Assembly: GCF_014960965.1 (NCBI RefSeq)
Contig: NZ_CP063169.1
Span: 3,133,581-3,197,580 of the forward strand
Reading direction: 5' to 3'
DNA length: 64,000 nt
Origin: Ruania alkalisoli
GTDB lineage: Bacteria; Actinomycetota; Actinomycetes; Actinomycetales; Beutenbergiaceae
Positions within the stretch are counted from its first letter, which is position 1. The number at the start of each line of letters is the position of its first letter. Below are positions 52,488-60,640 of this stretch, piece after piece. Made by a program: the position numbers and the translations under genes. Under the pieces are notes generated by a model. That model saw only the letters and a list, made by a program, of their open reading frames with translations, did no database searches and was not told the origin of the DNA.

Positions 52488-54424
52488 TCGTGCTGACGGT
52501 GCTGTGGTCACTGGCAGCATTCACCTTCGGCGCGCTGCTGCTGTACGTGCCCGGCACGCTGGCGTTGCGGCTGGTGGGGGTACGGGGGCTGTCGCTGTTC
52601 GCGGCCGCACCCGCCGTGACGTTCGCGATCTACGGGGTCGCGGCGATCGCGGCCGGCGCTCTCGGCCTGCGCTGGGGGTTACTCGCTGCCGCCGGAGGCA
52701 CGATCGCCGCGATCGGGGCGGCGCTCGGCATGCGAGCACTGAATGCGATCCAGCCTCGCACCGATACGCCGCAACCCGGCCGGATCGGGGTGATGGTGTG
52801 GGCGGCGCTGCTCGCCGGGGTGCTGCTCACGCTGATCCCCGTGTGGGTGGGGGCCGGGGCGCCGCAGCACGTGCTGCAACGCTGGGACGCGGTCTTTCAC
52901 CTGGGGGCACTGCGCCTGATCGACGAAACTGGGTCTGCCTCCTCCCTGACCCTCGGCGCCCTCTCCTACGGATCCGGCGAGGCCGCTGTCTACCCGGCCG
53001 CCTGGCACGCCTTCGCCGCGCTCATCCCCGCCTCCACCCCGACGGCGGTACTCACCCTCTGCGCCTCCCTCACCTCCGCGCTGCCGTGGGTGGTGGGCTT
53101 GGTCGCCCTGGTGCGCGAGCTCGCCCCGGGGAGCCGGCCCGCGATGGCGGGGGTCGCCGTCGCCGCTGGGCTGGTGACGGCCTCCCCCACCACGCTCTGG
53201 GTGGGGTGGGGGCATGTGCCGAACGCGGCCGCACTGGCGATGGTTCCCGGCGTGCTGGCTTTGGCCTTGCGATGGCTGGTGCGGGACCGTCCGCGCTCCA
53301 CGAACGCGACCGCGGGCGCCGTGGTGGTGCTGCTCATCGCGGCCGCCGGACTGGGCCTGACCCATCCGAACGCAACGCTCGCCCTGGCGGCGCTGCTACT
53401 GCCCGCCGGGGTGTGGGCACTCGGGCGAGGCGTACGGCACTGGTGGGGTCAGGGACGACGAGGGGTCGCCGTCGGGGTTCCTGCGGGTGTAGCCGTGGTG
53501 ACGGCCGGGGTGGTGGCGGGGCTGCGCCACTCCCCGCTCGCGGCGATGGTGACCGGCTATGAGGGGCTCGGGGCGGATCCGGCGGGTGTGGCGCTGGCCG
53601 AGGTGGTCACGGGGTGGTATGACCTGTGGGCGCACCCGGTCACGGCGGCGTTGATGATCGGCGCGCCCGTGGGTGCGTGGCTGCTGCGGCGGCGGCCGTG
53701 GGTGGCCGGGATGCTGCTGGTGGTGTGGGCGCTGTACCTGGACGCGGCGCTCGGCGGGCCGGTGGGGATCTCCGGGCTCTGGTACACGAGCACGGCACGG
53801 CTGAGCGTGGTGGCGGCGATGGTGACCGTGCCGCTCGGGGTGGTGGCGCTGCTCGCCGGGGCGGGGTTGGTGCGTCGGCTGGTCGACCGGCCCGGGCACC
53901 TTGCGCTGCGGCTCGCGGCCGCGGCGGTGGCTGTCGGGCTGGTGGGGACGATGGTGGTGACCTCCTCGGTGCACACGGCCGGGCGCACCGCCGATGTGTA
54001 TGGGCTCGCGCCGGGTACCCACCCGCGGTTCGTGACCGCCGAGGAGGTGACGATGCAAGAGGAGGCGGGAGCCCGGCTCGGGGGCGGCGCGGTGCTGGGG
54101 AACCCGTTCTCGGGGGCGCCGCTGCTGTACTCGATGTACGGGGTGGACGTGGTGTTCCCGGTGGCAGGGCAGGTACTCACCGACGAGCAGGAGGCCGTGC
54201 TGGCCGGCTTCGCCGAGATCGCCGAGGGCGGGGCGTGGGACCCTACCGCAGACTCAGGCCTGTGCGACGCGCTGGACGGGCTCGGGGTGGCGTACCTGTA
54301 CCAAGACAGCGAGCCGTACCAGGTCGATCACCGCTACGGGGTGCTCGACCAGGTGGAGGTGCCGGGTTCACAGGTGATCGCCGAAGGAGGGACGGCGCGG
54401 ATCGTGGAGTTGCCGGAGTGCTGA
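52484..54424 (+). CDS. Polytopic membrane protein, DUF6541-like (putative GT-C-type or glycan-modifying)
   Basis: 646 aa, ATG overlapping the DUF2304 stop. About 14 hydrophobic helices fill residues 1-490. The RWDAVFHLGALRLIDETG segment in the first external loop, with Asp and His, resembles the catalytic loop position of GT-C enzymes that use polyprenyl-phosphate sugars. PAAWHAFAALIP and GWGHVPNAAALAMVPG are family-type segments. A soluble C-terminal domain (~500-646) includes GNPFSGAPLLYSMYGVDVVFP. Working with the GT2 and DUF2304 products to transfer a lipid-linked sugar outside the cell is inferred. Confidence 0.75.
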   Translation: MIVLTVLWSLAAFTFGALLLYVPGTLALRLVGVRGLSLFAAAPAVTFAIYGVAAIAAGALGLRWGLLAAAGGTIAAIGAALGMRALNAIQPRTDTPQPGRIGVMVWAALLAGVLLTLIPVWVGAGAPQHVLQRWDAVFHLGALRLIDETGSASSLTLGALSYGSGEAAVYPAAWHAFAALIPASTPTAVLTLCASLTSALPWVVGLVALVRELAPGSRPAMAGVAVAAGLVTASPTTLWVGWGHVPNAAALAMVPGVLALALRWLVRDRPRSTNATAGAVVVLLIAAAGLGLTHPNATLALAALLLPAGVWALGRGVRHWWGQGRRGVAVGVPAGVAVVTAGVVAGLRHSPLAAMVTGYEGLGADPAGVALAEVVTGWYDLWAHPVTAALMIGAPVGAWLLRRRPWVAGMLLVVWALYLDAALGGPVGISGLWYTSTARLSVVAAMVTVPLGVVALLAGAGLVRRLVDRPGHLALRLAAAAVAVGLVGTMVVTSSVHTAGRTADVYGLAPGTHPRFVTAEEVTMQEEAGARLGGGAVLGNPFSGAPLLYSMYGVDVVFPVAGQVLTDEQEAVLAGFAEIAEGGAWDPTADSGLCDALDGLGVAYLYQDSEPYQVDHRYGVLDQVEVPGSQVIAEGGTARIVELPEC

Positions 54425-54482
54425 TCTGCGCGGGCTGCTAACCCGTCGCGGGCCGCCCGCGGGCCCACGCCGCCCCTCCCAG

Positions 54483-54531
54483 GGGCCGAATAATCGACCC
54501 TTGAACGGTTCAGGGGTCGATTATTCGGCCC
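54483..54531. terminator. 18-bp perfect hairpin after the membrane-protein operon
   Basis: Arms 54483-54500 and 54514-54531 (GGGCCGAATAATCGACCC and its complement) with a 13-nt loop, between two rightward genes. AT-rich centre of the stem, no U-tract. Probable terminator separating the GT2 operon from the LCP genes. Confidence 0.75.
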
Positions 54532-54631
54532 GAGGAGCGGTGTGGTCGGTTCACACGTCTGCACACAACCTCCCCAGTTCGCTCGCTCTCCGTTCGCCCT
54601 TCTCGGACCGGGAGTGTTTACGATCGAGGGG

Positions 54632-55858
54632 ATGTCGACTACTGAGACCCGAGCCGCCCGGGGGCCGCGGCACAGCAGACGGGCACCCGGCACGCACCGG
54701 GCACTGCGCGTCGTGCTGGTGGCGGCTCTGTTCATGGTGACGTTCACCGGCACCGGTGCCGCACTCGCCTACCAGTCGCTGCAGGGCGGGATCGAGCAGC
54801 ACGACATCGACGACATCCTCGGCACCGACCGCCCGACAGTGGAGTCCACCGAACCGTCGAATCCCGACGATGCACTCGGCGGGCAGGCCATCAACATCCT
54901 CGTGATGGGCACGGACTCCCGCGTCGGGGAGGAGAACGCCGACCTCGGCGGCGGCGCGAACAGTGTCGAGGGCATGCGCTCCGACACCACGCTCCTGATG
55001 CACATCTCCGCCGACCGTTCCCGCGTAGACGTCGTCTCCATCCCCCGCGACCTGCTCGTGACGATCCCGAGCTGCCCACTGCCGGACGGCACCTCCACCT
55101 ACGAGCAGTACGACGCGATGTTCAACGCCGCCTTCGCTCTCGGAGGCAGCACCGGTGACGTCGGATACGCGGCCGCCTGCACCATCCGCACGGTCGAGAC
55201 GATGACCCAGATCCGCATCGACGATTTCGTGGTGGTCGACATGGCCGGGTTCAAGGACATGGTCGACGCCATCGGCGGGGTGGACATGTGCTTCGAGGAG
55301 GATATGTACTCCGAAGAGGCCAAGCTCGACATCACCGCCGGCTGCCACACCCTCGACGGCGAGACCGCCCTGGCCGTTGCACGAGCCCGCAAGGGTGTGG
55401 GACTCGGCGACGGCTCCGACATCGGCCGCATCGACCGGCAGCAGGAACTGCTGACGAACATGGTCGAGCAGGTGCTCGAGCGCAACATCATGACCGACTC
55501 CGGGGAGCTGTTCCAGTTCCTGCGAGCCGCCACATCCTCGCTGACCACGAGCGACCAGATCGGCGACCTCACCACCATGGCGGGCCTGGCGTACTCGCTG
55601 CGCGGGATCAAGATGGACGAGGTCAACTTCGCCACCATGCCCTTCGACTGGGCCGGCAACCGGGTGCGCCCCAACTACCTCTCCGAGGAGCTGTGGGCCT
55701 CCATCCGGGCCGACGAGCCCATGGCCCTGCCGCCCGACCCGGACGCCACCGGCGAGCCCGAGGGTGAGACCGGGACGGATCCCGGAACCGAAGACGCGAC
55801 CGCCGACACCACAGGTGACACGGCCGGCGACGCAGCGACGGCCGGCACTGCCGGATAG
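54632..55858 (+). CDS. LCP (LytR-CpsA-Psr) family wall-polymer ligase, copy 1
   Basis: 408 aa from ATG 54632, preceded by GAGGGG. Basic cytoplasmic start, membrane helix at about 25-47 (LRVVLVAALFMVTFTGTG), then the LCP domain: INILVMGTDSR, RSDTTLLMHIS, RVDVVSIPRDLLV, VVDMAGFKDMVDAIGGVDMC, HTLDGETALAVARAR and GDGSDIGRIDRQQ. The Asp/Arg residues in these motifs bind the polyprenyl-pyrophosphate substrate. Cys residues (PSC, AAC, MC, GC) may form two disulfides. Ends in an acidic Thr-rich tail. It transfers a lipid-linked glycan to peptidoglycan. Next gene is a tandem paralog. Confidence 0.93.
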   Translation: MSTTETRAARGPRHSRRAPGTHRALRVVLVAALFMVTFTGTGAALAYQSLQGGIEQHDIDDILGTDRPTVESTEPSNPDDALGGQAINILVMGTDSRVGEENADLGGGANSVEGMRSDTTLLMHISADRSRVDVVSIPRDLLVTIPSCPLPDGTSTYEQYDAMFNAAFALGGSTGDVGYAAACTIRTVETMTQIRIDDFVVVDMAGFKDMVDAIGGVDMCFEEDMYSEEAKLDITAGCHTLDGETALAVARARKGVGLGDGSDIGRIDRQQELLTNMVEQVLERNIMTDSGELFQFLRAATSSLTTSDQIGDLTTMAGLAYSLRGIKMDEVNFATMPFDWAGNRVRPNYLSEELWASIRADEPMALPPDPDATGEPEGETGTDPGTEDATADTTGDTAGDAATAGTAG

Positions 55859-55872
55859 AGCCCGAAGCCCTG

Positions 55873-57045
55873 ATGCCCGCTGCCGCGCCGCGCTCTGAAG
55901 CACCACGCCACAGCCGACACGCTCCACGCCAGCACCGAGCCCTCCGCATCACCCTCGTGACGGCGCTGTTCCTCGTTGCGTTCACGGGCACCGGTGCCGG
56001 CTTCGTCTACCGGTCATTGCAGGGCGGGATCGAGCAGCACGAGCTCGACCCGATCCTGGGCACCGACCGCCCCACCGTCGAGGCCACGGACTCTCAAGGC
56101 CCCAATGATTCCCTCGACGGGCGCGCCGTCAACCTGCTCATCATGGGCACCGACTCCCGTGATGGGGAGGAGAACGCCGAGCTCGGCGGTGGCGATGCCC
56201 CTGGTATGCGCGCCGACACCACGCTGCTTGTGCACGTCGCCGCGAATCGCTCCCGCGTGGACGTCGTCTCTATCCCCCGCGACCTCGTCGTCGATATCCC
56301 GAGTTGCCGGCTCCCTGACGGACGCGAAACCCGTGCTCGCCTGACCGGCCAAGGCTGGCCGGAGCACCAGCGCATGTGGAACGTCCCGTTCTCCCTCGGC
56401 GGCTCGACCGGGCACATCGGATACGCAGCCGCCTGCACCTTGAAGACCTTCGAGTCGATGACCCAGATCCCGGTTGACGACTTCGTCGTGGTTGACATGG
56501 CAGGTTTTCGCGGCATGGTCGACGCCATCGGCGGGGTGGATATGTGCTTCGAACAAGACATGTCCTCCGTGCAGGCCAACCTCGACGTCACCGCCGGCTG
56601 CCACACCCTCGACGGCGAAGCCGCCCTGGCCGTCGCGCGGGCCAGGAAGGGCCCCGGCCTCGGGGATGGTTCGGACATCGGCCGCATCGACCGTCAGCAG
56701 CAGTTGCTGACGAATATGGTCGATCAGGTGCTCGAGCGAAACGTCATGACCGACTTCGGTGAACTGTTCCAGTTCCTGCGAGCCGCCACATCCTCGTTGA
56801 TCACCGGCGACAAGATCGGCGATCTCACCACGATGGCCGGCCTCGCGTACTCGCTGCGCGAGATCGACCAGGGCGACGTGACCTTCGTGACCATGCCCTA
56901 CGACTGGGCCGGCGCCCGCGTCCACCCCAACGACCTCTCAGAGGACCTCTGGGACTCGATCCGCGCCGACGAACCGATGGCCCTGCCACCCGAGCCCGAG
57001 CAGACCGAGAGTCCGCCCGAAACCACACCCGGCGCAGGCACGTGA
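55873..57045 (+). CDS. LCP family wall-polymer ligase, copy 2 (tandem paralog)
   Basis: 390 aa, ATG 14 bp after copy 1. Membrane helix at about 23-45, followed by LLIMGTDSR, RADTTLLVHVA, RVDVVSIPRDLVV, VVDMAGFRGMVDAIGGVDMC, HTLDGEAALAVARARKG and GLGDGSDIGRIDRQQ. The 3' two-thirds are nearly colinear with copy 1, including the C-terminal DWAGARVHPNDLSEDLWDSI. The loop after PSC differs and is longer (RETRARLTGQGWPEH). Tail short and Pro/Glu-rich. Confidence 0.93.
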   Translation: MPAAAPRSEAPRHSRHAPRQHRALRITLVTALFLVAFTGTGAGFVYRSLQGGIEQHELDPILGTDRPTVEATDSQGPNDSLDGRAVNLLIMGTDSRDGEENAELGGGDAPGMRADTTLLVHVAANRSRVDVVSIPRDLVVDIPSCRLPDGRETRARLTGQGWPEHQRMWNVPFSLGGSTGHIGYAAACTLKTFESMTQIPVDDFVVVDMAGFRGMVDAIGGVDMCFEQDMSSVQANLDVTAGCHTLDGEAALAVARARKGPGLGDGSDIGRIDRQQQLLTNMVDQVLERNVMTDFGELFQFLRAATSSLITGDKIGDLTTMAGLAYSLREIDQGDVTFVTMPYDWAGARVHPNDLSEDLWDSIRADEPMALPPEPEQTESPPETTPGAGT

Positions 57046-57232
57046 GGGGCCAGGGCGATCAACGCCCGGGCACACCGCACCCAGCCCCACGGACGGGTGA
57101 CTCTCCCACACAGCGAGGGGGCGCCGTCGTGGGCAGGATAGGAACCACCCGCGCGCCCTGGGCGCCATACCCAGACCAGCCCGCTACCCTCGTGCTGCCG
57201 CGGGACGGGAACGATCGAGGAGCTGAGCGAGC

Positions 57233-58603
57233 ATGACGGACGACCCGTTCGCCGACGAACCACGGCGCGCGCCCGGGCGTCGCCCCCGCAGCGGCGGGAA
57301 GAGCCGGGCCCGGGAAGGCGGGTCGGCACGCCCAATCTCCGGGGATCCGGGCACATCATCCGAACCACCCCGCCAGGTCCCGCCACGCAAGCCCGCGGCC
57401 CCCGCCGGAGCCCCAGCGGCGGGGCAGGTGCGCCGCACCTCCGCACGTCCGCCGAGCTTCTCGCCCGGTGGCAAGCCCGCCGACGGCGCAGCCCGGCCGC
57501 CCGTCGACCGCACCCGGGCCATGCCCGTCAGTGAGGCACCGCCTGCCCGTCCGGTGCGTCATGCCCCGGCCGTCACGCCGGAACGGCACGCACCCCCACC
57601 CGGGGGGCCCCGTGGCCCTGGTGGCTCAAGTGGTCCCGGTGGGCCAAGCGGACCGTCCCGACGGCGTCGGGTGCGTCGCCGTCGCATCCTCACCGTCGTA
57701 GCGTTGCTGCTGGTGCTGGTGCTCGCATGGCCAATCGGGCTGCTGGTGTGGGCGAACTCCCAGATCAATCACGTGGCAGCCACGAACGACGACCTCAGCA
57801 CCGACGGGACGACCTACCTGCTCGCCGGCTCGGACTCACGGGAGGATTCCGGCCTGACCGGTGACACCACCGGGGGCGAGCGCACCGACACGATCATCCT
57901 GCTCACCGCGCCACCGAGCGGCACAGCGTCGCTGATCTCCATCCCCCGCGACACCTTCGTGGACATCCCCGGATACGGCCCGAACAAGATCAACGCCGCC
58001 TACGCCTACGGCGGCCCCGGCCTGCTCGTGGACTCGGTGCAGACGCTGACCGGTATCGAGGTGGACCACTACGTCGAGATCGGCATGGGCGGGGTGGCCG
58101 ACGTGGTCGACGCGGTCGGTGGTGTCGAGCTCTGCCTGGACTACGACGTCGACGACCCCGACTCCGACCTGGTCTGGGAGGCCGGCTGTCACATGGCCGA
58201 CGGTGACACCGCGCTGGCGTTCGCGCGGATGCGCAAGGCCGACCCACTCGGCGACATCGGCCGCACCCAGCGCCAGCAGCAGGTGATCAGCGCCGTCTCC
58301 GACGCCGTGGTCGATCCCTCCCTGGCGTTCCGGCCCGGCGAGCAGGTGCGGCTCATCAGCGCCGGTCTCGGGGCGCTGCAGGTCTCGGAGGGCACCGGCA
58401 TCATCGACCTGGGGCAGATGGCCCTCGCGTTCCGCAATGCCACCGGCCCCGACGGCGTTCGCGGCACTCCCCCGGTGGCGAACCTCGACTACCGGCCCGG
58501 TGGGGTGGGGTCCACGGTGCTGCTCGATCCGGACCTCGCGCCGGTGTTCTTCGAGGCGGTCGCCGATGGCACGGTCACTGAGGACGATCTGCAGGAATAC
58601 TGA
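57233..58603 (+). CDS. LCP family wall-polymer ligase, copy 3 (long Pro/Arg-rich N-terminus)
   Basis: 456 aa. The first ~150 residues are a disordered, Pro/Arg/Gly-rich cytoplasmic tail ending in RRRRVRRRR. Then a membrane helix (LTVVALLLVLVLAWPIGLLV), TYLLAGSDSRED, RTDTIILLTAPP, LISIPRDTFVDIPGYG, KINAAYAYGGPGLLVDSV, VADVVDAVGGVELC, MADGDTALAFARMR and GDIGRTQRQQ. More divergent than copies 1 and 2 and closer to the common actinobacterial LCP type. Preceded by a 187-bp gap that probably holds its own promoter. Confidence 0.93.
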   Translation: MTDDPFADEPRRAPGRRPRSGGKSRAREGGSARPISGDPGTSSEPPRQVPPRKPAAPAGAPAAGQVRRTSARPPSFSPGGKPADGAARPPVDRTRAMPVSEAPPARPVRHAPAVTPERHAPPPGGPRGPGGSSGPGGPSGPSRRRRVRRRRILTVVALLLVLVLAWPIGLLVWANSQINHVAATNDDLSTDGTTYLLAGSDSREDSGLTGDTTGGERTDTIILLTAPPSGTASLISIPRDTFVDIPGYGPNKINAAYAYGGPGLLVDSVQTLTGIEVDHYVEIGMGGVADVVDAVGGVELCLDYDVDDPDSDLVWEAGCHMADGDTALAFARMRKADPLGDIGRTQRQQQVISAVSDAVVDPSLAFRPGEQVRLISAGLGALQVSEGTGIIDLGQMALAFRNATGPDGVRGTPPVANLDYRPGGVGSTVLLDPDLAPVFFEAVADGTVTEDDLQEY

Positions 58604-58657
58604 GTACCTGGGTCCGCGGCGGGAATCATCGGAGCCACCGCAGGTGTTCCCTGAGGC

Positions 58658-59077
58658 ATGAGCACCCACACCAATGACCCGGCCACGATCGAACGGCTCC
58701 TACGTACGCCCGGCCGGTGGGCCGTCGTCGGGCTATCCGCCAACCGCAGGCGCACGGCATACGGCATCGCCTCCTACGTGCTGGGGCTGGGGCACGAGAT
58801 CGTCCCCGTGCACCCGAAGGCGGAGACCGTGCACGACGCCACCGGCTACGCCACGCTGGCCGAGGTCCCGGGCGAGATCGACGTCGTCGACATCTTCGTC
58901 AACTCCGACCTGGCCGGCAGTGTGGTGGACGAGGCGATTGCCCGCGGCGCGAAGGCCGTCTGGCTGCAACTCGGCGTCATCGACGAGGAGGCAGCCGCCC
59001 GGGCGCGCGAGGCCGGGCTGGACGTCGTGATGGACACCTGCCCCGCGATCGAGGGCCCGCGTCTCGGCCTCACCTGA
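58658..59077 (+). CDS. CoA-binding domain protein (YccU-like)
   Basis: 139 aa. One Rossmann-like domain: RWAVVGLSANRRRTAYGIASY, GHEIVPVHPKAE, EIDVVDIFVNSDLAGSVV, AKAVWLQLGVIDEEAA and VVMDTCPAIEGPRL, in the order and length of the small CoA-binding proteins of the succinyl-CoA-synthetase-alpha N-terminal type. The function of the single-domain forms is not settled. Followed by the tandem repeats and the interrupted hairpin; convergent with the AIM24 gene beyond the IS. Confidence 0.88.
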   Translation: MSTHTNDPATIERLLRTPGRWAVVGLSANRRRTAYGIASYVLGLGHEIVPVHPKAETVHDATGYATLAEVPGEIDVVDIFVNSDLAGSVVDEAIARGAKAVWLQLGVIDEEAAARAREAGLDVVMDTCPAIEGPRLGLT

Positions 59078-59087
59078 CCCCCACCGG

Positions 59088-59198
59088 AATCGCTCGTCGA
59101 TCTGGCTCCCCCAGCAGGAATCGCTCGTCGATCTGGCTCCCCCAGCAGGAATCGCTCGTCGATCTGGCTCCCCTCCCTGAAATCGCTCGTCGATCTGG
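59088..59198. repeat. 31-bp tandem repeat, four copies
   Basis: AATCGCTCGTCGATCTGG recurs at 59088, 59119, 59150 and 59181, a strict 31-bp period. The intervening sequence (CTCCCCCAGCAGG) is the same in the first two and diverges in the last. It begins 11 bp after the CoA-binding gene's stop. Tandem, not interspaced by unique spacers, so not CRISPR. Confidence 0.85.
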
Positions 59199-59212
59199 TC
59201 GACCAGATCGAC
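59175..59212. terminator. Left part of a long hairpin interrupted by the IS element
   Basis: CGATCTGGTCGACCAGATCG (59191-59210) is a perfect 20-bp palindrome centred at 59200/59201. The left arm continues outward as GAAATCGCTCG. Its partner CGAGCGATTTC is found only beyond the IS, at 60605-60615. Without the IS this would be a hairpin of more than 20 bp between the convergent CoA-binding and AIM24 genes. Confidence 0.75.
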
Positions 59213-59479
59213 TGTGAGTGTGGTGTTCGCAGCCTGGTGGTGATGGGCTGTGGGTGGTGGCTTGGAGTGTGACTCGCTGATCGACTGGCCGTGTGTGCCT
59301 TTCGCACGACTTGTCCGCTCCGGGTCGCCGCCTCCGGCCCGGTCGGAGCGACTGGCCTGATCAGGAGCTTGACCGGCGGGCGTAGTAGCGCCCGTCGTGT
59401 CCCATCTACAGTCCTGCCGATTCTCCTACCGGACCGGAAAGCAACAACGTCCCGTCCCGTTCCGAAGTGGAGGAAACGT
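59213..59479 (+). ncRNA. Predicted IS110 bridge-RNA region (non-coding left end)
   Basis: IS110-group elements encode a bridge RNA in the non-coding end upstream of the transposase. This 267-bp stretch has no gene and contains hairpins suited to such an RNA: CGGGCG/CGCCCG around TAGTAG at 59377-59394, and CTCCG/CGGAG (59332-59336 with 59344-59348) extended by GTCG/CGAC. Exact ends and guide loops were not resolved. Inference from family knowledge. Confidence 0.4.
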
Positions 59480-60588
59480 CATGACTAGTCTGAGTGATCT
59501 CGTCGAGGTTGTCATCGGGGTCGACACCCATGTCGATACCCATACCGCGGCGATCATCGATGCTGGCACCGGTGGGGTGCTCGGCCAGGTACAGGTCGCG
59601 GCCACCCCGGCGGGGTATGCCGAGCTGGTCGAGTTCGTCGATACCCACCCTACGCGGTGAGGATGAGGCTGATATCGAGACCGATCCGTGCGCCGCCACT
59701 GGTGGACGGGCGTGGGCGATCGAGGGCACCCGCTCCCACGGGGCGGGTCTGACCCGACATCTACAGGCTCGTGGTGAGCTGGTCATCGAGATCGACCGCC
59801 CGCAACGGGCCAAGCGCCGCCGTGGAGCCAAGTCCGACCCGATCGACGCAGTCCGCGCCGCACGGGAAGCGTTAACCCGCGAGCACCTAGCCACCCCACG
59901 CTCAGGCGGGAACCGGCACGCCCTCGCGATCCTGCTGAGCACCCGAGACTCCCTCGTGACCGAAGCAGGCCGCGCCGCACGGCAAGTGTTCCACCTCATC
60001 ATCACCGCCCCCGAACCCCTGCGAGCGAAGTTCGCCGGCAAGAAACTGCCCGCGATGATCACCACCGCCGCCCGGCTACGCACCCGGCCCGGTCAAGACA
60101 TCGAGACCACCACCACGATCACCATCCTGCGCGACCTGGCCCGCCGCGCCCAAGACCTGACCACACAAGCGGCCCAGTACAAGAAACAGATCCACCACAT
60201 CGTGACCAGCATGCGCGCCGACCTGCTCGATCAGCCCGGCATCGGCCCCATCGTGGCCGCACGAATCCTGTGCGCCTGGTCCCACCCCGGACGCATCCAC
60301 TCCGAAGCCGCATTCGCCATGCTCGCCGGCGTCGCCCCCATCCCAGCCACCAGCGGCAGAACCACCAACCGACACCGCCTCAACCGCCACGGCGACCGCC
60401 AACTCAACCGAGCACTCCACGTCATCGTCCTGACCCGACTACGCCACGACCCACACACCCGCGCCTACGCCCAACGCCGCACCACCCAAGGCCGCACCCA
60501 CCGCGAAATCACCCGCTGCCTCAAACGCTACATAGCCCGCGACATCTACCGACAACTCGAACACCACAACCCCACAAACACCCCTTGA
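59480..60588 (+). pseudogene. IS110-family transposase, interrupted by a frameshift
   Basis: Starts at ATG 59480 after GGAGGAAACGTC with VVIGVDTHVDTHTAAIIDAG (first catalytic Asp). The frame ends at a TGA near 59658 after VDTHPTR. The continuation, in the frame one base back, gives RAWAIEGTRSHGAGL (Glu), KSDPIDAVRAAR (the DxxD pair) and the C-terminal transposase_20 domain QPGIGPIVAARILCAWSHPG, SGRTTNRHRLNRHGDRQLNR. Together both parts make a full-length protein of about 370 aa. The break is near 59650-59680. No slippery heptamer was seen there, so inactivating mutation is more likely than programmed frameshifting. Confidence 0.82.
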
Positions 60589-60640
60589 CAGAACATAGGA
60601 GCGTCGAGCGATTTCGGGTGGGAGGTGTAAGGGACGACGG

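Larger units (their letters stand above)
59213..60605 (+). mobile_element. IS110-family insertion sequence (frameshifted transposase)
   Basis: About 1.39 kb. Boundaries are inferred, give or take 3 bp, from the palindrome that flanks it: left flank ends GACCAGATCGAC and right flank begins GAGCGATTTC, which together restore the hairpin arm exactly. There are no obvious terminal inverted repeats or target duplication, as expected for IS110 elements, which recombine by a DEDD enzyme. A ~265-bp non-coding left end, the transposase region, and a short right end (CTTGACAGAACATAGG) make up the element. Confidence 0.8.

Noticed and set aside
54551-55927. 458-codon minus-strand frame opposite the first LCP gene
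   Set aside because: The plus strand encodes a complete LCP domain with its catalytic motifs. The antisense product has no family features.
59088-59198. Possible CRISPR array
   Set aside because: Units are 31 bp back to back with near-identical intervening sequence and no unique spacers; no cas genes are nearby.
59640-59690. Programmed -1 frameshift in the IS110 transposase
   Set aside because: No A-rich or G-rich slippery heptamer and no positioned stem were found at the join. IS110 transposases are normally a single frame.
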